DNA of 64,000 bases from an uncultured Eubacterium sp. (GTDB lineage: Bacteria > Bacillota > Clostridia > Lachnospirales > Lachnospiraceae), in contig CAMUHY010000006.1 of the NCBI GenBank assembly GCA_947088865.1, forward strand, positions 62,001 to 126,000, given 5' to 3'. Positions 46,507 to 54,704 of the stretch are shown piece after piece. How positions within the stretch are numbered: position 1 is the stretch's first letter; each line of letters starts with the position of its first letter. The position numbers and the translations under genes are program-made. A model generated the notes under the pieces. It was given only the letters and a program-made list of their open reading frames with translations. It was not told the origin of the DNA and ran no database searches.

Positions 46507-47559
46507 TCAATAAATCCTATCCACCTCCAAAAATTCAGACATTAAAGTTTCAAGAAACTGCAATTTAGAAAGAATCACATTTTTATCTTTTGTTCCTTTA
46601 TTTTTATCAATCTCATCAAATAAGATATCATTTATTTTTCTATTATTTCTAAGATTATTCTTAAATTCTTTAAGAAATTCTGCAAATCGTATGTCTTCTA
46701 TTTTATAAGAAGTAAATCTATCAAACAATGTTAAAAAAAGAAAGGAATCCTTACTATTAAAAATATCTTTTATATCTTTTGTAATAATTGATTCTAAACG
46801 ATACAAATTTTTTAATAAATTTTCAAATTCACCTTTTGTCGCATTGGAATTAAGATAGGAACAAATTTTTTTTGTTGATTTTTTCCACTGTTCTAAATGA
46901 TTGGTACACATTACTGTTTCAATAATAACTCTCTCAATCGTTCCTTTTACTTTTTCGGACTCCGTATAATTGCTGCAATTAAGAAAAAATTTGTGATTTA
47001 TCATGGTGCGAATATATTTAGCAAATTTATCAATATAGGTAAAAGCTTTTTGATTTGTATTCATCGGAGAATGATTGTTATATCGCTTTATATATCTTGA
47101 AATTTTGTGCATATCACAATGTTCATGGATTACGGTTTCTATCTGATATTCATTAAATTTTTTCTTTAATTCCATTGGAAGATTCTCATATGTTTTATTT
47201 TTCACATCACACATACAATCTTTCCAGACAATATTTTCGTTTTCATCTTTTACTTTCTTCTTATAATAAATAATGGGATTTTCAACAGAAGCTGTAATTC
47301 TATAATTTCCATTTCTAAACCAATTTAATGCCGAACTTCGCTGTCCGCCGTCAACAATATATAATTGGGAACTGTTTTCTTCTCCAAGAATAATCGGCGG
47401 CATATAATCATCTGTAAGTATGGTCACTATAAATTCATTGATTTGCTCTTTTGTCCAAATAAAATGTCTTTGCACATCCGCTTCATTGCATATATCCCCA
47501 TCTTTTATTTTATCTAAATACATACTCATTGTATATGTTTGTTTGCGTGGTCTTGCCAT
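46507..47559 (-). CDS. DUF262 domain protein
   Basis: Protein of 350 aa whose first 110 residues fit DUF262, a ParB/sulfiredoxin-like nucleotide-binding domain: DVQRHFIWTKEQINEFIVTI and the key motif IVDGGQRSSALNWF (family form DGQQR). The rest is helical and Lys-rich. The nuclease domain DUF1524 that makes GmrSD-type restriction enzymes is not seen. It lies 33 nt after a sigma factor gene with GGAGG upstream, so they form an operon. Function in this setting unknown. Confidence 0.8.
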   Translation of the reverse strand: MARPRKQTYTMSMYLDKIKDGDICNEADVQRHFIWTKEQINEFIVTILTDDYMPPIILGEENSSQLYIVDGGQRSSALNWFRNGNYRITASVENPIIYYKKKVKDENENIVWKDCMCDVKNKTYENLPMELKKKFNEYQIETVIHEHCDMHKISRYIKRYNNHSPMNTNQKAFTYIDKFAKYIRTMINHKFFLNCSNYTESEKVKGTIERVIIETVMCTNHLEQWKKSTKKICSYLNSNATKGEFENLLKNLYRLESIITKDIKDIFNSKDSFLFLTLFDRFTSYKIEDIRFAEFLKEFKNNLRNNRKINDILFDEIDKNKGTKDKNVILSKLQFLETLMSEFLEVDRIY

Positions 47560-47592
47560 TTGTACAGCCCTCCTACTATCTTCTTTATTTTG

Positions 47593-48150
47593 TTAAAACA
47601 ATATGGATATATTTCTATAAGAATGAATTGCCTGATTACAATCCAAATATTGTTTTTCACTGATATGTAATTTTTTCTTAATTTCATATGATGAATATCC
47701 AGCAGCAGTAAGTTTTAATACTTCGTTTTGAAGCTTTGAAAGTTTGCTAAGATATAATACTGTTTTATTACTATACCCTTCTTCGCATTCTTCAAATAAT
47801 TCCTTTTCTATATCAAAACTATCTGCAATAACCTCTTTTAATGTAATATGTTCATCTTCTGGAAGAGGAGTATCAATTGAAATACATAATTTTTCTATTT
47901 TACGCTTTTCTCGATTTCTCTTTGTTATTTCTGTTTTAATCTTATTTAACAGACAGGAATACAAAAAGCCATCAAAAGACTGCAATGGATTATAGCGTCT
48001 CATAACATCTACAAACACTTCATTGGCAAGCGAATAAAAATCATCCATATCTTTATTGGATAATCCGCCGAATTTTAATAATATTTTATCAACGAGCCGA
48101 TGAAGATTTTTTGCATTGTCGGCATAGTACATCATTAATATTTGTTCCAT
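47593..48150 (-). CDS. Sigma-70 family RNA polymerase sigma factor
   Basis: Small sigma factor of 185 aa. The region 2 part includes NEVFVDVMRRYNPLQSFDGF followed by LYSCLLNKIKTEITKRNREKR (about 45-85). Region 4 has LSKLQNEVLKLTAAGYSSYEIKKKL (about 135-160). The acidic middle links both. GGAGGATAACT precedes the ATG. Transcribed with the DUF262 gene, and divergent from the XRE regulator. The 254-nt gap 48151-48404 should hold both promoters. Confidence 0.8.
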   Translation of the reverse strand: MEQILMMYYADNAKNLHRLVDKILLKFGGLSNKDMDDFYSLANEVFVDVMRRYNPLQSFDGFLYSCLLNKIKTEITKRNREKRKIEKLCISIDTPLPEDEHITLKEVIADSFDIEKELFEECEEGYSNKTVLYLSKLSKLQNEVLKLTAAGYSSYEIKKKLHISEKQYLDCNQAIHSYRNISILF

Positions 48151-48404
48151 AGTTATCCTCCATGTTGTAATTTATTTTTTCCTTTCATATCTAATTTTTA
48201 TATAAAATGAAGTGAATATTTATAATTCATTTGCTGCTTATTTATAACCTCTTATATACTGCTCTATCTTTATCCATTGACATACGAATTAAATTCTTTT
48301 ATACTGATAATAATTCATATTATGATGTTATTGTATATTCTAAAAGTCAAAATGTCAATACGTATTATGAATTAAAATCTTATTTTGAATCGAGGTTCGT
48401 ATAT

Positions 48405-49247
48405 ATGAATAATGAACAAATTGTAAACTCTATTAAATCCATATGCAAAGAACACAACATTACTATTACAAAATTAGAAGAAACACTTGGTATGAGTCAA
48501 GGATTAATAAGCCGTTGGAACAAATCAGACCCTTCACTTAGTAAAATAATTGATATTGCCCAATACTTTAATTTATCTTTAGATGACATTGTTGGATATA
48601 AAAATTGTACCAATGATAAATTTATTGAAAAACTGATTATACAAACTGCAAGTGGCAGTTTAAAATGGTTTAATTACAATCATCCACAAGAAAATCCAAA
48701 ACAATATTGTAAATTATCTTCTGATGATTTTCGTGCGCAAGAAGAACAAAACAAACCTTATGCCATTGATAATGAAATATCTTATTTTTCTCATATTGGC
48801 AACGGTTATATTTCCTTATATGGAACATATCACGATAACAATATTAAAAATCCTTCAACGATTCTTTTATTTATTCAACCCGATTGCAAAGCCAGTTTGA
48901 TAAAACAAAATTATTCAAAACAACAATTAATATCATTGTGGCTAAAAGTACTATATAGCCTTAATGAAGAGGCTCCCGATGAAATCAAAGCAGAGGAACT
49001 AAAAAATTCATTTATATTAGAAAATAATGAAAAAGAACATTTAAATTTCGTACCATATGAAACAATAAAAACATTTTTAAATGATTCAGAATTTACAAAA
49101 GTACTAGAAACCATTAACTCAAAAGAATTTGAAAACGTACAGCAAACACTTTCTAATCCGGAATTTCAAACAGCACTGCAAACAATTAAAAGTATACAAA
49201 AAAATCTCAACATCAATCATCTATTTTTCCATCAAGAAGAGGACTAA
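48405..49247 (+). CDS. XRE family transcriptional regulator
   Basis: Protein of 280 aa. The N-terminal 65 residues form a phage-type helix-turn-helix (ITKLEETLGMSQGLISRWNKS ends in the recognition helix; SLSKIIDIAQYFNLSLDDIVG). The middle contains a beta-rich part (GNGYISLYGTYHDN) of a kind that often follows this HTH. The C-terminus has a near repeat around SEFTKVLETINSKEFENVQQ. ATG at 48405 is chosen because CGAGGT lies 9 nt upstream and the HTH begins here; the longer open frame has no start signal. Likely the repressor or switch of the phage-like module. Confidence 0.8.
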   Translation: MNNEQIVNSIKSICKEHNITITKLEETLGMSQGLISRWNKSDPSLSKIIDIAQYFNLSLDDIVGYKNCTNDKFIEKLIIQTASGSLKWFNYNHPQENPKQYCKLSSDDFRAQEEQNKPYAIDNEISYFSHIGNGYISLYGTYHDNNIKNPSTILLFIQPDCKASLIKQNYSKQQLISLWLKVLYSLNEEAPDEIKAEELKNSFILENNEKEHLNFVPYETIKTFLNDSEFTKVLETINSKEFENVQQTLSNPEFQTALQTIKSIQKNLNINHLFFHQEED

Positions 49248-49270
49248 ATTCATTAGTCCTCTTCTTTCTT
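49236..49270 (+). terminator. Terminator after the XRE gene
   Basis: Stem GAAGAGGACTAA / TTAGTCCTCTTC with short loop, then TTTCTTTATT. It overlaps the stop codon of the gene. Confidence 0.85.
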
Positions 49271-49388
49271 TATTGGTTAATCAGTAAATTTATTTTTTAA
49301 AAAGAGAAGTAATGATTGTACACCTTATTTATTATTATAAAAAATTCCTCAAAAGTAAAAAAAGAAAAAGGGAGGCTATCATCGAAAA

Positions 49389-49718
49389 ATGAATAACAAA
49401 CTAACGAAAAATGAATTTATAGAAATTATAAATGAACTTCAAAAAGCTTCAACCTATCAAAAAGAAGTGGAATTATTTTTTAAAAAAAGCGGAATTGTTG
49501 GATTTATTTATACACCGGATTGTTCCGACTCTGTTCTAAGATTATTGCATATTCTTTATGCACAACAGGATAAGGATAATGTTATTTCCTTTTTTTGCAA
49601 TGATTTAGATTATGGGAAGAAATACAAAGAAGGCATTGTCAATGAAAATTTTGGTATCGAAATACCATTAAAAAATTCAGAAGATTTATACCATTATCTT
49701 TGTCGGGAGTCAAATTAA
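49389..49718 (+). CDS. Small protein before the polymerase-like gene
   Basis: Protein of 109 aa not recognised. N-terminal helix (KNEFIEIINELQKASTYQKE) and a C-terminal part with SFFCNDLDYGKKYKEG. The ribosome site GGGAGG lies about 13 nt before the ATG. It ends 1 nt before the 875-residue protein, so the two should be produced together; it may be a partner of that protein. Confidence 0.65.
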   Translation: MNNKLTKNEFIEIINELQKASTYQKEVELFFKKSGIVGFIYTPDCSDSVLRLLHILYAQQDKDNVISFFCNDLDYGKKYKEGIVNENFGIEIPLKNSEDLYHYLCRESN

Positions 49719-49719
49719 A

Positions 49720-52347
49720 ATGAGCGAATTTGGATTTAAAATAAGAAATATTGAAGCAAGCACTCTATTTGAATATAATGCAGGTCTAAAAGAATACTAT
49801 GAATATAAAGATGCCATGTTTGTCAATAGTCTGTTTAAAGAATTTTTAGAACAACATGGTCTTAAAGTATATAAGGATGATTTTACAAGGGATATTATAT
49901 GTTTGGAATTTAATTATAGTACAAAATCTTTTCAACAAGAAATGGAACATCTTGTAAAACTTGCTAAACATACACAAGCCGAATTACGAAAATCAAAAAT
50001 TAAACAAGAAAGAAATTCTATGGATGCCTTGCAAAACAAAATTGATAAAATTATTTATTTACTTTGTATGGCCAAAAAAAATCGCTGGAAATATGTATCT
50101 TTATCCAAAGAAGAACTGCGAAAAAAATTTTATAAAGATGGTGTCGATGTGGAATATATCTCCAAAAATCAAAAGGGAGAAATTAAAAAAAGCGAAAAAA
50201 TCCATTATAAAATGCTTTATCGAAGTACTGGAAAGGCAAAAAAAGGTTCTTGTATGTTTATTCGAGACAACTTATATGATAAATCGCTGCACTTTTTAAG
50301 AATGGGTATTCAACTGCCCAAAAAAAATGCCATGATTGTTGAAATAAGTGCATACTCTTCTCTTATATCCAGTGGAATTATTGATAAATTAAAGATACAG
50401 CCAAAAAATATTTTGATATTAAACGATATAGACCGATACTTTAAAACAAATGTAATAAGCGTGGAAATGAATGATAAAAGACAATGTATTGCAAACAAAA
50501 TGGAACATTATCCGCTAAAAAATACTTTATTTGACGGACAAGCTCTTATTGACAGCAGCATTTTTCCTAAAAATGCAAACGGTTATATTCTTTTAAGACA
50601 ACACTTTTGCAAAATGGCGGCATTTAAAACCAATATTCAGCAATTTTATAAAGACTATTTCGGCGCAAAGTATGAAACAGCAACCGTCACGGATATGTTT
50701 AGCAATAAACATTTTGTCAAAGATATTCAATTAGTCACCACAGACAATGCAATGAAATGGCTAAAATTTAATGTTTCCTACGATTATTGGTGCAATTGGG
50801 TTGAAAAAAACGGCTGTTTATTTGGCATTGTAAAAACAGCCCATAAAAGCAAATTAGGTATGCAGCAAAAAATGAGCTATCAAATGGTTAATTCACTAGA
50901 CAATACCATTATGGAAAATGTTATTGCAACCAGTGTAGAATATATTGAAAATCTAAAAAAAGAAGACTTGTTTTTTTTAGACTATCTTAAAAAAAATATC
51001 AATTTTTCAAACGATTATGAAGTATTACTATCTTTATGTGAATATAATCCTGATTTTATAAACAGTACCTATTTTCGGCTAAGAAAGAAAAAAATTATAG
51101 AATCCATCATTTATAAATTTAGAACGGGTGAAATTATGCAGAATGCAGAAAACTTAACGGTGGTTGGCTCACCCTATGCCATGCTTTTATATTCTGCCTG
51201 CGGAAATCAAAATATCGTAGACAGCGACGATACATTTTGCTATGAACAAGGAGCGATTCAATGTTTTACGAATCGATTTTTTAATAATGAATATCTCGCT
51301 TTTTTTAGAAGTCCATTTAACAGCAAAAACAATTTAATGTATTTGCATAATGTTTATAATGAAAAATTTGATAAATATTTTGACTTTGGAAAACAAATTA
51401 TTGCTATTAATATGATAGGAACGGATGCACAAGACCGAAGCAACGGAATGGATATGGATTCCGACTTTGGATATACCACCAATCAATCGGATATTGTTTC
51501 TTATGCAAAAGAATGCTACAAAAAATATCCTACCATTATCAATAATATTCCAAAAGATAAAAATATTTATAATAATACGATGGACGATTTTGCTGAGATA
51601 GACCATATATTAGCAACGTCTCAGGCGGATATTGGCGAATCAAGCAACCTTGCTCAACTGGCACAAAGCTATACCTATGCCTATAACGATACAAAATTTC
51701 AAGATTATGTTTGTATTTTAAGTGTTCTTGCCCAGATTGCTATTGATAATTCCAAACGAAAATTTGATATTGATTTGACAAGAGAAATCGACCGAATAAA
51801 ACAAGATATGAATATAAAAGAAAATGGTTATCCTATATTCTGGAAAATCATTAAAAATGACTTAAACAGTAAAAAAATAAACAACGCTATAAAATGTCCT
51901 ATGAATTACTTGACAGAATTTGAATTTAAAAAAGTGCGAAACATTAAAAAAGCCATTCCATTATCGGAATTTTTTATTAAACACCCACTAAAAACAAATC
52001 GAAAAACATGCAGGCGAATTGAGGAATTAATTGAAAAATATTCCTTAAAACTACTATATGAATTACAAATAAGTGAAGAATCCGACTATCAAAATTCATT
52101 ATTGCTGAGAAACGATTTTGAATATTTGATATCGGAACTGCAACATGTAAGAATTTCTACAAATTATGTAGATATTATGTCGTACTTAATTGACAGAACG
52201 TTTATATTAACAGACGGCGTCCGCTTTAATAATAAGATAATTGGAACAAAACTAAACAAAAACAAACCGCTTTTAATGAAGGTTTTATATTCTGTCAATC
52301 AAAAAAGCTTTTTAGAATGTTTCAAAAAAAGTATACACCCTCAATAA
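49720..52347 (+). CDS. Possible YonO/RdRP-like two-barrel RNA polymerase
   Basis: Protein of 875 aa. Two stretches recall the double-psi barrels of YonO phage RNA polymerases and eukaryotic RNA-dependent RNA polymerases. The first is LFDGQALIDSSIF ... GYILLRQHFCKMAAFKTN (about 269-308), like the DGxxxI ... QxRxxxxKG part. The second, about 300 residues on, is FFRSPFNSKNNLMYL ... RSNGMDMDSDFGYTTNQ (about 525-590), where Asp578-x-Asp580-x-Asp582 would be the metal-binding DxDGD motif, with Ser instead of Gly. Size is near YonO's (about 900 aa). YonO transcribes late genes of SPbeta; tail genes lie directly downstream here. Fold assignment is by eye and not proven. Confidence 0.55.
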   Translation: MSEFGFKIRNIEASTLFEYNAGLKEYYEYKDAMFVNSLFKEFLEQHGLKVYKDDFTRDIICLEFNYSTKSFQQEMEHLVKLAKHTQAELRKSKIKQERNSMDALQNKIDKIIYLLCMAKKNRWKYVSLSKEELRKKFYKDGVDVEYISKNQKGEIKKSEKIHYKMLYRSTGKAKKGSCMFIRDNLYDKSLHFLRMGIQLPKKNAMIVEISAYSSLISSGIIDKLKIQPKNILILNDIDRYFKTNVISVEMNDKRQCIANKMEHYPLKNTLFDGQALIDSSIFPKNANGYILLRQHFCKMAAFKTNIQQFYKDYFGAKYETATVTDMFSNKHFVKDIQLVTTDNAMKWLKFNVSYDYWCNWVEKNGCLFGIVKTAHKSKLGMQQKMSYQMVNSLDNTIMENVIATSVEYIENLKKEDLFFLDYLKKNINFSNDYEVLLSLCEYNPDFINSTYFRLRKKKIIESIIYKFRTGEIMQNAENLTVVGSPYAMLLYSACGNQNIVDSDDTFCYEQGAIQCFTNRFFNNEYLAFFRSPFNSKNNLMYLHNVYNEKFDKYFDFGKQIIAINMIGTDAQDRSNGMDMDSDFGYTTNQSDIVSYAKECYKKYPTIINNIPKDKNIYNNTMDDFAEIDHILATSQADIGESSNLAQLAQSYTYAYNDTKFQDYVCILSVLAQIAIDNSKRKFDIDLTREIDRIKQDMNIKENGYPIFWKIIKNDLNSKKINNAIKCPMNYLTEFEFKKVRNIKKAIPLSEFFIKHPLKTNRKTCRRIEELIEKYSLKLLYELQISEESDYQNSLLLRNDFEYLISELQHVRISTNYVDIMSYLIDRTFILTDGVRFNNKIIGTKLNKNKPLLMKVLYSVNQKSFLECFKKSIHPQ

Positions 52348-52349
52348 TC

Positions 52350-52418
52350 TTATCCCTTTCAATCCTTATAAAATAAGGGGTTTCAGATATTTTAATAAGT
52401 CCATATATGAAGGGATAA
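52350..52418 (+). promoter_or_regulatory. Branched RNA hairpin in the leader of the tail genes
   Basis: TTATCCCTT (52350-52358) pairs with AAGGGATAA (52410-52418), enclosing a second hairpin CCTTAT/ATAAGG (52364-52378). It lies directly after the polymerase-like gene and before a strong ribosome site. It may be a processing site or a transcript stabiliser. Confidence 0.5.
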
Positions 52419-52444
52419 CAAAAACAATGAAAGGAGGTAAATCG

Positions 52445-52471
52445 ATGCAACCCTTCAGATTTTTCATATAA
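52445..52471 (+). other. Eight-codon open frame with strong ribosome site
   Basis: AAAGGAGG ends 7 nt before an ATG that opens the frame MQPFRFFI and then TAA. The strength of the ribosome site for so short a frame is unusual. It may be a leader peptide, or the remains of a lost gene. A possible promoter (TTTTCA, 16 nt, TATAAT at 52483-52488) follows it. Confidence 0.4.
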
Positions 52472-52502
52472 TTTTGTAATACTATAATAAACTATTAAAT
52501 AA

Positions 52503-53372
52503 ATGAGTGGAATAAGTATGGTAAATGAAAAAAATTTATTACAAACCGATAAAATTATAATTACACCAGATATTTGCATAAAAATCCCTACTGTCAGGGA
52601 AATTTTAGAAAATGAGATTTTATACTACAATATAACCTATGCCTTTACTGCTACCCCATTTCAATGTATGGTACAACTTGATGATATAGGAATTGATTAT
52701 ACAACTATTGATGAATGGCAGCTTTTTATAGAAAATTTTTTATCCTACTCTCGTTCTATAACAGAATTAAACCAAATCATTCCTACAATAAAACAACAAA
52801 TAGAAAAAACAACTGACAAAAAGATTTTATTCAAAAAGGAACAAGAATTAAATCGATACCAACAACTATTAGACAATTTTAATATATCTCTTGGCTATAT
52901 ATTTGACAATTTGCAGATAGAAGGGTTCCAGCTATGGCATGATAATGCCGCCAATGAAGAAGTACTATTCAACAGCAATACAGGTGTAAAAATAGATAGA
53001 CAAACTTATTTACTAATTGCAGAATTTATAAGAAAAATAAATTTATACAAATACGTAAAATACAAGCCTGGTAATGAAAACGCCAAAAAATATCTTATAG
53101 AAAAAGAACGACGACGACTAAAAAGAAATAAAAATCATAATGAACCTTATTTAGAAAAATTCATTGTTTCTTTAGTAAATACTTCTGAGTTTCCTTATAA
53201 CTATAAAGATTGTATGGATTTATCTATCTATCAATTTAATCAAAGTTTAAAACAAATACAACACAAAATAGATTTTGATAATACAATGATTGGCGTATAT
53301 GCAGGTACAATTAGCGTAAAAGATATGGAAAATAAAGATTCCCTATCTTGGATTAACATGGAGCAAAATTAA
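52503..53372 (+). CDS. Phage tail assembly-type protein
   Basis: Protein of 289 aa. It opens IPTVREILENEILYYNITYAF ending near residue 47, followed by TIDEWQLFIENFL, and near residues 185-215 has KYKPGNENAKKYLIEKERRR. This agrees with a protein family found before tail tube genes in Firmicutes phages, where tail assembly chaperones are usual; I rely on memory of those proteins. A coiled coil is at about 95-130. ATG at 52503 or 52518; neither has a strong ribosome site. Confidence 0.55.
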   Translation: MSGISMVNEKNLLQTDKIIITPDICIKIPTVREILENEILYYNITYAFTATPFQCMVQLDDIGIDYTTIDEWQLFIENFLSYSRSITELNQIIPTIKQQIEKTTDKKILFKKEQELNRYQQLLDNFNISLGYIFDNLQIEGFQLWHDNAANEEVLFNSNTGVKIDRQTYLLIAEFIRKINLYKYVKYKPGNENAKKYLIEKERRRLKRNKNHNEPYLEKFIVSLVNTSEFPYNYKDCMDLSIYQFNQSLKQIQHKIDFDNTMIGVYAGTISVKDMENKDSLSWINMEQN

Positions 53373-53384
53373 AGCTCAAAAATC

Positions 53385-53407
53385 GTTGCTTATACATAAA
53401 AAGCAAC
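53385..53407 (+). promoter_or_regulatory. Hairpin just upstream of the tail tube gene
   Basis: GTTGCTT/AAGCAAC stem with a 9-nt loop, ending 8 nt before the GGAGG of the tail tube gene. It may protect the 5' end of a processed, highly translated message. Confidence 0.5.
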
Positions 53408-53427
53408 ACAGAAATGGAGGATACTAT

Positions 53428-54213
53428 ATGAATATCGATAATTTTATTATTAAATCTTTTGACCAATTTACTGGATTTAACCGTTCTACCGGCGAACTTG
53501 AAGTTGTTATGGACGAACTTAATGACTTTACATTTTCTCAAGAAGAAGAAAAACAGGATGTCACTGGTCGCGGCGGCAGAATTATTGGCTCAATCAAAAA
53601 GAACAAAAAAGTTACAGGAAAAGGCTCAAACGGTTATTTAACAGGTGGTGCTTTGGCCGCATTGATAGGCTGCGAGACAGAAGAAGGAAAACATTTCGTT
53701 AAATATACAGATACCATTCTTATCAAAAATAATTCTGGTTCTCTAAATAAAAAGGCTGTTGGAACTACTGGAAATGAAATTGAAACGATTTATGTAAGAG
53801 ATGTCAACAACTCTTATATTTCTGGCGGCAAAAGACTGACACAAGCTGCTGTTGAACCAAAAACTGGAGAATTTACATATAATCCTGAAACAAATGAAAT
53901 CACATTATTTGCTGGTGATGTTCCTGATAATACAGAAGTTATCGCATTTTACTATACAGAAGTGGATGGAAAGAATTTCTCTAACGATGCTAATTCTTAC
54001 AGCAAAGTTTTAAATGCCTTTATCGATGTAACTTGCAGCGATGCATGTGACAATCTCTTTCATGGTCAGTTTATTATTTCAAGAGCTGATTTCAGCGGTA
54101 CATTTGATATTGCTGGCGGTTCCGATGCGCCAAAATTAAGCTTTGAATTTACCAGCCTTCCTGATTCATGCTCTGGCAAAACAAAACTTTGGGATTTTAT
54201 TGTATTTGATTAA
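53428..54213 (+). CDS. Phage major tail tube-like protein
   Basis: Structural protein of 261 aa. The pattern DVTGRGGRIIGSIKKNKKV followed by TGKGSNGYLTGGALAAL (about 45-85) matches tail proteins of Firmicutes phages, and the end reads as an immunoglobulin-like or tube beta domain (ISRADFSGTFDIAGGSDAPK). GGAGG with 7-nt spacing makes the ATG at 53428 the sure start. The strong ribosome site fits a protein needed in many copies. Confidence 0.75.
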   Translation: MNIDNFIIKSFDQFTGFNRSTGELEVVMDELNDFTFSQEEEKQDVTGRGGRIIGSIKKNKKVTGKGSNGYLTGGALAALIGCETEEGKHFVKYTDTILIKNNSGSLNKKAVGTTGNEIETIYVRDVNNSYISGGKRLTQAAVEPKTGEFTYNPETNEITLFAGDVPDNTEVIAFYYTEVDGKNFSNDANSYSKVLNAFIDVTCSDACDNLFHGQFIISRADFSGTFDIAGGSDAPKLSFEFTSLPDSCSGKTKLWDFIVFD

Positions 54214-54293
54214 TTCAATTTCTTACAATATATCCTATTTTTTAACAAGATAATAAGCTATTTGTATCAATTTTTCAAATAGTTTTAATTGCA

Positions 54294-54324
54294 GATGAGA
54301 AGCTGTAAATACAGCTTTCTCATC
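54294..54324 (+). other. Hairpin after the tail tube gene
   Basis: GATGAGAAGCTGT / ACAGCTTTCTCATC stem with a 4-nt loop, 80 nt after the stop. No T tract follows, so it is more likely a stabiliser of the message's 3' end than a full terminator. Confidence 0.5.
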
Positions 54325-54383
54325 GCAATATCTTACAATCAAGCGGATTTAAAAGTCAAATACTACGGAGCATGAAACTTGTA

Positions 54384-54470
54384 CTGCGCAGCAAGCTGCG
54401 GGGTATTTGACCCTTGCGGCAGTCGCCAAATAGACATGCAAGCATGTCTGCTTGGCTCGTTGCTCGCAGG
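54384..54470. repeat. GC-rich palindromic REP-like repeat
   Basis: Contains CGCAGCAAGCTGCG (54387-54400), then GGGTATTTGACCC (54400-54412), and AGACATGCAAGCATGTCT (54432-54449): three palindromic parts in a row, much richer in GC than its surroundings. I recall similar units dispersed in Lachnospiraceae chromosomes. It lies within the phage-like module, and no second copy is seen in this window. Confidence 0.6.
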
Positions 54471-54512
54471 AATAAAATTTCTTGTGCAAAAAATAAGAGA
54501 AATGGAAAAATT

Positions 54513-54695
54513 ATGGAAAAAAAGAAAATACCTTGCCGTGTATGCGGTCAACTGTTTGAACCTTGTGCTACCTGCCAATCCAATACAAATACATTTACAT
54601 GGCGTCATTTTACATGTTCAAGAAAATGTGCAGCCAACTATATCAGCCAAGCTGCTCAATACCGTGAATCGCAAAAAACAAACAATATCAACTAA
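54513..54695 (+). CDS. Small zinc-ribbon protein
   Basis: Protein of 60 aa with cysteine pairs Cys8-x2-Cys11, Cys18-x2-Cys21 and Cys35-x3-Cys39, which should bind one or two zinc ions. Otherwise unknown. ATG at 54513 has only a weak ribosome site (GGAAAAATT). It lies 9 nt before the cysteine desulfurase gene. A longer upstream in-frame reading would run into the REP-like repeat and is unlikely. Confidence 0.55.
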   Translation: MEKKKIPCRVCGQLFEPCATCQSNTNTFTWRHFTCSRKCAANYISQAAQYRESQKTNNIN

Positions 54696-54704
54696 AATAA
54701 GAAG

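Noticed and set aside
46507-47559. GmrSD-type IV restriction enzyme.
   Set aside because: Only the DUF262 part is present; the DUF1524 nuclease motifs are not seen.
44813-48150. tmRNA gene as the attachment site of the accessory region to its right.
   Set aside because: Elements usually insert at the 3' end of ssrA, which here faces left towards the phosphoesterase gene. No integrase and no repeated 3' end of ssrA was seen.
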